A DNA stretch of 64,000 nucleotides, taken from positions 1 through 64,000 of the forward strand of contig JAIVFJ010000308.1 in NCBI GenBank assembly GCA_025765615.1, written 5' to 3'. The number at the start of each line of letters is the position of its first letter. Positions within the stretch are counted from its first letter, which is position 1. Shown in pieces: positions 56,933 through 64,000 of the stretch. The translations under genes and the position numbers were made by a program. The notes under the pieces were generated by a model. That model worked only from the letters and a program-made list of their open reading frames with translations, was not told where the DNA came from and did no database searches. This DNA is from Zopfochytrium polystomum. Its lineage: Eukaryota > Chytridiomycota > Chytridiomycetes > Chytridiales > Chytridiaceae.

Positions 56933-57316
56933 ACCCACATTCTAAGTCTGACTGAACACTTGCACAGTGGTTGTTTGGAGCCACTTGGCTCAAGCTGACT
57001 GTTAAGCGTCTGCCTCCCATCTGTTACCTGTGCCCTAACTCTGTGTCCCTTTTGCTCACATGTTTGCAAATATGAATGAAGCTCCCCCAATAGTTTATAA
57101 TCACTCCAGCTAATCATAAACATAGTAGAACCATTTTGTTGATAATCCTTGGCTTCAAGGATTTGTGGAAGCTGAAGGATGCTCTCATGTGGGCTCTAAT
57201 TCACGTTCTCTCAAATGTCACGCACACAACGTTGGAGGTTGGCACAGGGGCCAGCCGCATCAGGTCATCAAGGCAGTTTTGTGTGGCGTATGGGGCACAG
57301 CAATGCTGAAGCCAGC

Positions 57317-57422
57317 AGCCGTCTCCCGGGATTGAACCGGGTGCCTTAAGATGGCCAAGCCAACTGGTGGAATTCAAGGTGGCTTCTTCAGTCTTACGCT
57401 CTCCCAGATGAGCTAAGACAGC
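57317..57422 (-). tRNA. tRNA-Phe(GAA), intron-containing
   Basis: Acceptor GCTGTCT/AGACGGC, D-arm GCTCATCTGGGAGAGC, anticodon stem TAAGA/TCTTA around CTGAAGA, an intron of about 33 nt, and T-arm CCCGG TTCAATC CCGGG. Confidence 0.88.
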
Positions 57423-57652
57423 TGCATTTGTGTGGTAAAGTAAGAACATTTGTAGCCTTCCTCCTTGATGAAGAAGGCAATGCAGCACAACCGCACCAAC
57501 TTAAAGTTTCAATTTTCGAGATGGTAAGTCAGACTATCAGCACAATTTTTTCATGAAAATAGCACTCTTTCTAAGGCGGCAAAAAGTGGAATCAGCTTGG
57601 GGGGGAAACAAACAGGAAGCTAGGGCACCTTTTATTCATTACTGTTTTGTTT

Positions 57653-57654
<2 letters not shown>

Positions 57655-57693
<39 letters not shown>
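57655..57693. repeat. Poly-T tract
   Basis: Near-pure T run of about 38 bases, 80 bp upstream of tRNA-Ala. Confidence 0.9.
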
Positions 57694-57694
<1 letters not shown>

Positions 57695-57773
57695 TCAGTT
57701 TCTCTCTCTCCTGATCATCTACTTCCCTGTTCCTGCAGATTTTGTTTTTGTGTAAACTTTATTTAATAGGAGT

Positions 57774-57846
57774 GGGGAATCAGCTCAAATGGTAGAGCGC
57801 TCGCTTAGCATGCGAGAGGCATGGGGATCGATACCCCGATTCTCCA
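57774..57846 (+). tRNA. tRNA-Ala(AGC)
   Basis: Acceptor GGGGAAT/ATTCTCC, D-arm GCTCAAATGGTAGAGC, anticodon stem CTCGC/GCGAG with loop TTAGCAT (AGC), T-arm GGGG ATCGATA CCCC. Confidence 0.9.
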
Positions 57847-58243
57847 AACCTGCTACTTGTTATGACAAGACACAACCAAAGCCCTTGGAAAGGAACCAAA
57901 AAAATTAATGTGGGGATGGGACTAGAGGGGGTCAGTTGTTGTCCATATCTGATGACAGAGAGAGTGCTCTGGACAGTTGTTTGTCCTTTGCGAGGTGGTG
58001 CTGGGCAAAGTGCTGGCAAGGTGCTGGCAGGATGCTTCCACCCTGTCCCTTTCAATTTGACATCAGCCTAAACCATCATCCTCCTGGGAACAGGCTTGCT
58101 GTTGCCTCTCAGGCAGCACGCTCACTGCCATGAAACTTTCACTGCTTCACATTTTTTGTTCATTTCCACTGGACGGATTGTCTGTTGTTGTGAAACCAGA
58201 ATTTTTTGGGCACTGACGTGCGCTTCTGTGCCTGAGTGTGTAA

Positions 58244-58317
58244 GGTCACATGGTGTAGTTGGTTATCACGTCTGTCTAACACACAGACGGTCTCCAGTTC
58301 GAGTCTGGATGTGACCA
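58244..58317 (+). tRNA. tRNA-Val(AAC)
   Basis: Acceptor GGTCACA/TGTGACC, anticodon stem TCTGT/ACAGA with loop CTAACAC (AAC), T-arm TCCAG TTCGAGT CTGGA. Confidence 0.92.
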
Positions 58318-60528
58318 CAGGCTGTGTGTGGATGAGTTTTAAAATCGAATTAGTGCACTTGTTGTTCTCACCAAAAATGTCTGTCTGGCGTTGAACTGAC
58401 ATAATTGTAAGCAGGAGGGCCCAGACAGACGGCCAGATTGCACCCACAGTGAAAAAAAAAGGTAAAAGATTCATTGAAAAAGACGAAAATGCCTATAAGA
58501 AAAAAGGAAAAGAAAAAAGGAGGAAGAAAACTTCAGGAACGATATCAAAAAAGGAAGAGTGTTGATTCCTTGATGATTAAAACAGGAAAACTTTGGGGAC
58601 AGGGCCAAGACTTGCATCAGTCTGGAAATTACGTTTTTTTTTTCTTTCCAACCAATGCACATCTGCTGGGCAGGACATTCTCTGATGCAACGACATTATG
58701 ATATCTACTTAATTACTGTTCAATTTGGCACAAGTTTGTTAAGTGTTGAGATTTGAGCCTAGGAAACCAACTTCCTATGTCGACTGTGGCCTCGTCGCCG
58801 CTGCTGATGCAACTCACACTAAGGAAAGCAGCAGTTTGCTGGATTCCAATGTCTGGGAAAGGCTGAAGTCCTGCTGGTAATTGAGTCCGGAAAGTTAAAC
58901 TAAGCCTGAATCTTCATTATTAGCCCCCTGGCAGTCTCTAATTTGCATCAGAAACTGTTCAAGTCAGTCCCAAACAGCCTGGCATGGGCATTTTAGGTAG
59001 GCTCTTTTGCAAAAATTTTTTGGTCAAACACTTTTGCTTGGTCCATCTGTAAACACTCTAGTCTGAGTGAGTGAGTAGAAGGAGTGAATGAAGTGGAGAT
59101 GTGTGTTTGTGGGTGGTCCTTCTCCCCAACTTGGAGAGAAAGAGTAAAAACTCTGTTATGAATTATTGATACATGATGATGATATACAAGCTGTAATAGT
59201 TGCTAGGCAAGCGTGACTGGCACAGGGTAAAAACCTCTCCTATATTATCTGCTTGAGCAGAGGAGGAGGAAAACTGTTGACACTGGGTTTCTGTTCACTT
59301 ATTACTTGGAGTATTTGTCATCAGCGCAAGCCAGCGCCCAGGTCTGCATTGGCGGTGGCTCACTCTCCCATGGGCATTGTGAGAACAATAACTGACAGTC
59401 ACAATAGGTTTGGGTCTGTCTTGTGCCTCTTGCTGCTAACCAGTCAGTTCCGCCTAACACCATCTGCCTCTGCCAATGACGTCAGTTGGCGTCGTACAAG
59501 CCCTTCAACCACAACTGCATCAGCAAGTGTCACAGCAACACTTGCTGCTGTTGGCTGTTTGTTTGTTGTTTGCGCACCTGTGTCAACAGCCAGATGGCTG
59601 TGCTCACCAATGTTGTCGAGGCCAAAAAGGCATGGTCATCCAGCAGATAGACCTATGATTTTGCATTTTGCTCAGTACTGTAATGGACTTTTGATTCACA
59701 TTTCTGGATTTTCAGATATTTGTGTTGCTTAGACAGATTGGCCATACGCTCGCTAAAACTATTACAATACTTTTTGGCATACTTTTTGCTTTGGACCCTC
59801 AGCAGCAACAGAAAGGACAACAACATTGGGGTAGGCAGGATCCTTGTGGAGCACTGGAGGTGGAGGTGATTGCGAGGCAGCTGCTGTGTGTGTTGGTGCA
59901 GGGTTGGCAAGCAATGAAGGCATTGTGGTCTCAGTGGCCACCACAGAGCCCCAGCACATGACCACAGCAAAAAAAGTGTTGGTGTACAGTGACGGCACTG
60001 GAGCTGCTCACCGAGGTAAAGCAATTTGGTCAGGGCGTTACTGGGCCAGCTAGGGATGCAGGCTTACTGCTTTGGACACCAGGGGACACCCTGGGACCCA
60101 ATGCATTTGGTAGCGTAACAGCGGTACCAGCTACGTCTGTGACTGGAGATCCTGTGGCAGTCATGTGACTTGTGGGAGACAAGTAGTCTGGGAAACAAAA
60201 AATAAAAATAAAAACAAACCACCACTCTTGTCAACCCTAGCAAACAACAAAGCTGCAGGTCAAGTGCCAACAAAAGGAGAATTGCTGCACAGAGTGCAAA
60301 GAACGCAAAACACCAAACTTCCTTCCATCCCAGACCAGATTGGAGATAGCTTTTGGCCCCAACGTTTGATTGATTCTGTGCAGGAAAATCTGGTCAACTT
60401 TGTTCAAATTGGACCCCAAGTTGCTGTGGCCTCGCCTCAGGTGAGCCAAACCACTAACAGTGCACCAGTCTCTGGCGAAAGGCAAACTTACATCTTCGTA
60501 TACAAGCCCATTGTGCCAGTTGCTATCT
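58318..60528. other. Repeat DNA without recognised genes
   Basis: Includes the inverted counterpart (59,035-59,465) of the 48.4-48.9 kb block and the direct counterpart (59,975-60,260) of the 52.5-kb block. No coding domain is seen. Confidence 0.5.
59035..59465 (+). repeat. Dispersed/inverted repeat copy
   Basis: Reverse complement of 48,430-48,880. It ends with the shared core GTGCCTCTTGCTGCTAACCAG. Confidence 0.8.
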
Positions 60529-60600
60529 GGCTGCATAGTGTAGGGGTTATCACATCAGATTCTGATTCTGGGGACCCCGGTTCGATTCCGGGTGCGGCCT
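60529..60600 (+). tRNA. tRNA-Gln(CTG)
   Basis: Acceptor GGCTGCA/TGCGGCC, anticodon stem TCAGA/TCTGG with loop TTCTGAT (CTG), T-arm CCCGG TTCGATT CCGGG. Confidence 0.9.
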
Positions 60601-61299
60601 TGGTTGAATATTTGAACCAATCCGCCAATGGTTTGTTGTGAACCATTCCACCACCATGTATGGCTGTTGTTGGCAGAAAATTGCACCATGCTCTAAGAGA
60701 TCTGTCCTTTATCCCGTCTTTGCAGAAAATCTAACCCTTTCTGGTAGTCTCCCACCATCTCACTTCACCTGTAGCAAGTTGTTCTTCTAGCTAGAGGAAA
60801 GATTTTTTGGCTGTCGCATTCAAATGTTTGCTGAGACGCCTTGTTTGCCTGATGAGTGCCTTTGTGTGAGACATGTTTGAGTGAAAAGTGCATTGTGGTT
60901 AAGAAGCTTTCCTCCTCATGAACCGCCATGTTCCTAGCAGGTAGGTGGCTGATTATCATGCCACATCTCTGACGCAGTCTTGTCCTAAAATGAACCTGCA
61001 GAGCCACAGCTGTGTGCTGGTTGCACAAACAGTACTCGCAATCATGGAGTGGTGGAGTTGCAGAGTTGTAACAGAGTAGCTGACAAGCAGAGTGGAGCTG
61101 CAGAGTTGCACAGTTGCAGAGTTGCGGCAGGGTAGCAGAGCTGCCAAGTTGTGGCCAAGTGGCGTAGCAGCAGAGAGGCAGAGTCCCAGAGTCAGGAGGT
61201 TGCAGAGTTACAGCAGAGCAGTGGATCAACAATATCAAAAAGAGCACCATCAGGAGACAGAGCCTGTCTCTTTTGCGCAGGAAAACTGGGGATCACAAT
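60601..61299. other. Repeat DNA with GCAGAGTTG words
   Basis: Includes the antisense counterpart (61,045-61,225) of the CTCTGCAACT repeat at 49.3-49.55 kb. No gene recognised. Confidence 0.5.
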
Positions 61300-64000
61300 G
61301 GCTCACACTTATTTCAACTTGTGACTGGGCTTGGGACACAAAAGGGTGCGTACCCTGCTGCAAGCCCTGTACCTTGAATTCAATTCATGGCTAAGGACAG
61401 GAGATCAGTACCCTTGACTTGCGCCTCACTGAAGTAGGCGGACATGTGTGTTTTGTGTATTTCTGGGTGTTCCTGTTCCTGGGCTTGAAGAGGTTGAAAA
61501 TCCCTAGTATGAATAACTGAGACAGGGTTATAATGATGCCTTGCACACTGCAATATGGCTAGGCGAGGGTGGCTGGTGTGGGGGGAAACACCTCTCCTAA
61601 AATTATCTCTTGGGAGAGGAGGAGAACAAGTGGTTTCACTGGCTTTCCTTTCCACTTTACTCAGAAATATTTATCAACAGCACGAGCCAGCGCCTGGGTC
61701 TGCACCAGCAATGGCTCTCTCTCAGCAAGGGGATTGTGTAGAGTGATAACTGACAGTCACACTGGGATCAGGTCTGTCTTGTGCCTCTTGCTACTAGCTG
61801 CACCTAACTTTAGGACTGTGGTTGGATGTCTCAGGACGCTTGGCTTCTGTTTGGCTGTCTCATGACACTGCAGTTCACTCCAGGTGAGGGCTTTCTGCCA
61901 ACAGTTGCGTAGCATGGAGCGATAATACAGTTACAGTGCTCTGCTGTCCCTGTGGACAACGTGGCCGAGCGGTTAAGGCGACAGACTCGAAATCTGTTAC
62001 TCTTTGGGTGCGCAGGTTCGAGTCCTGCCGTTGTCGTTTGAGGACATTTAAAACAGTGCCAGAGTGGTCTGGCTGTTACCCCCATTGCCATTAGGGTCCT
62101 GAATTTTGCCACAGGTGCATGGTCGTTCTCCAATAATTGGAGGCTGCTGGAAGTAACTAAGGATTGAAATTGATGTCCTGATACCCAAGAAACATTGCAT
62201 AGATCACATCACAAAAATCCTTATGTGAAAAAACTGCAGAGACTCTCCCAGGTGACAATAGCAATACTCTGATATTTATTGGCATCAAGTCTACTTTCAT
62301 TTGTTCTGGAGGAAATAAAATCTACAACCTGGTATCAATATAGATAGCCAGGTAAATAGCCAGGTAAATAGCCACTGGACCAAGCCATACAACACCAATA
62401 TGGGTCCAAATGTCACTATATTCTATTGATTTAGATCCTTAGAAATGACTGCAATACAACCAGCAAACAAAACCTGTGGTTTGCCAGTTGCTGGCTGCCA
62501 GTGTGAGGATCTGTATTTTACGGCAGTGGTGTTTGGTGCCTGCTAGAGTTGTAGATGCAACCCAAAAGCTTTGGGTGGCCTATGAAATTTTAATCTCATG
62601 GGTCAGTAGTTAGCTGGGGTTTTACAAGCGCTCCCTGAGATAATTATTGACAATTACCAACATAGAGTAGGCCCACCACCATGAAAATTCTAATTTTAAA
62701 CTTTCCCATAATTTATCCTGCGCGCATAACAGCAAACCTTTGTCCTGTCCTCTGCATCATAAAAGAGCTCCTTGTGTTCTTTATGCTGACTGGGCCACAG
62801 CATAGAGGACACACCCCTTTTCTTTCCTGTTTACTTTTTGTTGCTTTGGTTGATGTCGCTCCCTTTTACCATTCTTCAATCCCCTTTCTGTGCAATGATG
62901 TGTGGCCTCCCAGAGCTTCAAATTTCATCCATCGTCAATTTTGAGGAAAGCTCTTCAAATTTGAGAGAGGTGTGGCTGAATATGTGGCTGTTGCCTTACA
63001 AATTGTTCTTTTCTTTCCTTTTCTCCTTTTTTTAATTCTTTTGTGTTGTTTCATTTTCTTGCTTTCCTTCTTTCTTTCTTATTGTCTTTCTTTTTCTCCT
63101 TGACTGCTATAAACACTGCCACCCCTTCCACTTTCCCTTTCTCTTTATCTATGTTCTATCTTACTTTCCTCAATAACACTCTCTCTCTCAGGGCCATCAT
63201 ATTGTTCTTTCTTTGTTGAGGTGGTTCTTCCTGGCCAGTGCGTTGTTGACCAAGGAGGGAGAAGGTGAGTCCTCTTAGGCCAGAGCCACCAGATCAAGCT
63301 GAAGAGGCAAGAACAACATTCCCCTTGGGCCAGTGTGTGAAGACCAAGCCTTGTGTGATGGCTGGTTCTGGGACAGTACTGGGACAAAAACAGGAAAAGC
63401 GAGACTTTATCTAGGCCAGGTTTCAGGTGGTATCTCACGAATTCCTCAACAGTCTGAACCCTTACCTGTGTGTACGCAAGCCTGGACTTGGCACAGACAC
63501 AAACTTCTTGGTATGTTTCACCTCTCAATAGCAGCCTCAATGTACAACCAAACAACAGCTTTGTTGTGTAGCTGCTTGGATTGCACTTGAACTCCCACTG
63601 CCACCACCCTCAGCGCTTTACTCATACCTGCAGATTGCTGATGAGCGGCAGCTGGCTCCTGGTCCATCCTGAAGTAAGGGCTCAGTGGTTTGAAAAAATG
63701 GTGCTTTATCCGACTGGTTTAAGGCCAGCACAGTGCTTAAAACAATGTAAAATTTCACCCAGTGGCATATATTGCTTGATAGTTTCATGTGGTTTGCTTT
63801 CACTGGAATATTTCAGGGCAGAACAATGCAAGTCAGAACTCTGGTTAAGCAATGCGCCGAGCCTTATCCTGAAGCAACTCTGGGTATCAGCAAGATGCTG
63901 TGCCAGACGCTGTGCCTGTGCAAGCACCATGGAGGTGCCTGCCCATACAGCTACACGTAAGTCCACACCCATAGCTGCACCTGCGCCTACATGTACTCCC
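61300..64000 (+). repeat. Large inverted repeat, right arm (runs off the window)
   Basis: Reverse complement of 27,182-29,866 with scattered substitutions and small gaps. The match is still running at position 64,000. Confidence 0.85.
61955..62036 (+). tRNA. tRNA-Ser(CGA), right copy
   Basis: Same as the gene at 29160-29241 on the other strand: anticodon loop CTCGAAA, acceptor GACAACG/CGTTGTC. Confidence 0.92.

Overview
The window looks like nuclear DNA of a fungus, most likely a zoosporic (chytrid-type) fungus. Protein genes are broken by short GT-AG introns of roughly 40-110 bp. Many tRNA genes are present, several with introns next to the anticodon. Gene families include Pro-rich membrane proteins with a partial beta-trefoil, a Reeler-like secreted protein, and a decayed repeat protein of a kind I associate with chytrids. 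The lineage call is an inference from gene style; no rRNA or housekeeping marker is present to prove it.

From 1 to about 22.3 kb the DNA is GC-rich and gene-bearing. It holds an alpha/beta-hydrolase with a very large disordered insert and one apparent frameshift (2.6-5.6 kb). Next comes a tandem family of unknown function with one intact member (11.4-12.3 kb) and three decayed relatives, with a TPR protein embedded among them. Then follow a secreted Gly-rich/acidic-repeat protein, two paralogous single-pass membrane proteins with a partial beta-trefoil, a membrane-anchored basic protein, and a secreted Reeler-like protein. CT/GA microsatellites and homopolymers separate the genes.

From about 22.7 to 31 kb, and again from 46 to 64 kb, the DNA is AT-richer and built from dispersed and segmental repeats. 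It carries about twenty apparently intact tRNA genes plus several tRNA relics. A repeat of at least 2.7 kb is present in inverted copies (27.2-29.9 and 61.3-64.0 kb, each with tRNA-Ser(CGA)). A roughly 0.7-1 kb segment carrying tRNA-Arg(TCG) and tRNA-Pro(TGG) is present as a direct copy (26.0-27.0 and 46.9-47.6 kb).

The most notable object is an 8.77-kb mobile element at 31,192-39,962. Its two ends fall exactly inside one tRNA-Arg(CCT) gene: the 3' part of the tRNA lies at 31,176-31,196 and the 5' part at 39,963-40,018, both on the minus strand. The 5-bp word GAACC (GGTTC of the T-loop/B-box) is present at both junctions. Inside are a Crypton-type tyrosine recombinase with Ndc10-like catalytic domain, coiled coil and GCR1_C-like DNA-binding domain, and directly behind it a complete SAP plus RuvC-fold Holliday-junction resolvase of the mitochondrial Cce1/Ydc2 type. 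A C2H2 zinc-finger reading frame with an in-frame stop and two uncertain minus-strand coding stretches are also inside. A tyrosine recombinase that enters the T-arm of a tRNA gene resembles the attachment habit of bacterial integrative elements; pairing it with a junction resolvase is, as far as I know, not described.

Right of the element lie a degenerate DEAD-box helicase-like gene (minus, 41.4-42.7 kb), a multi-pass membrane protein (43.6-45.0 kb), a Ty1/Copia remnant and a Cys-rich reading frame, before the second tRNA/repeat zone begins.
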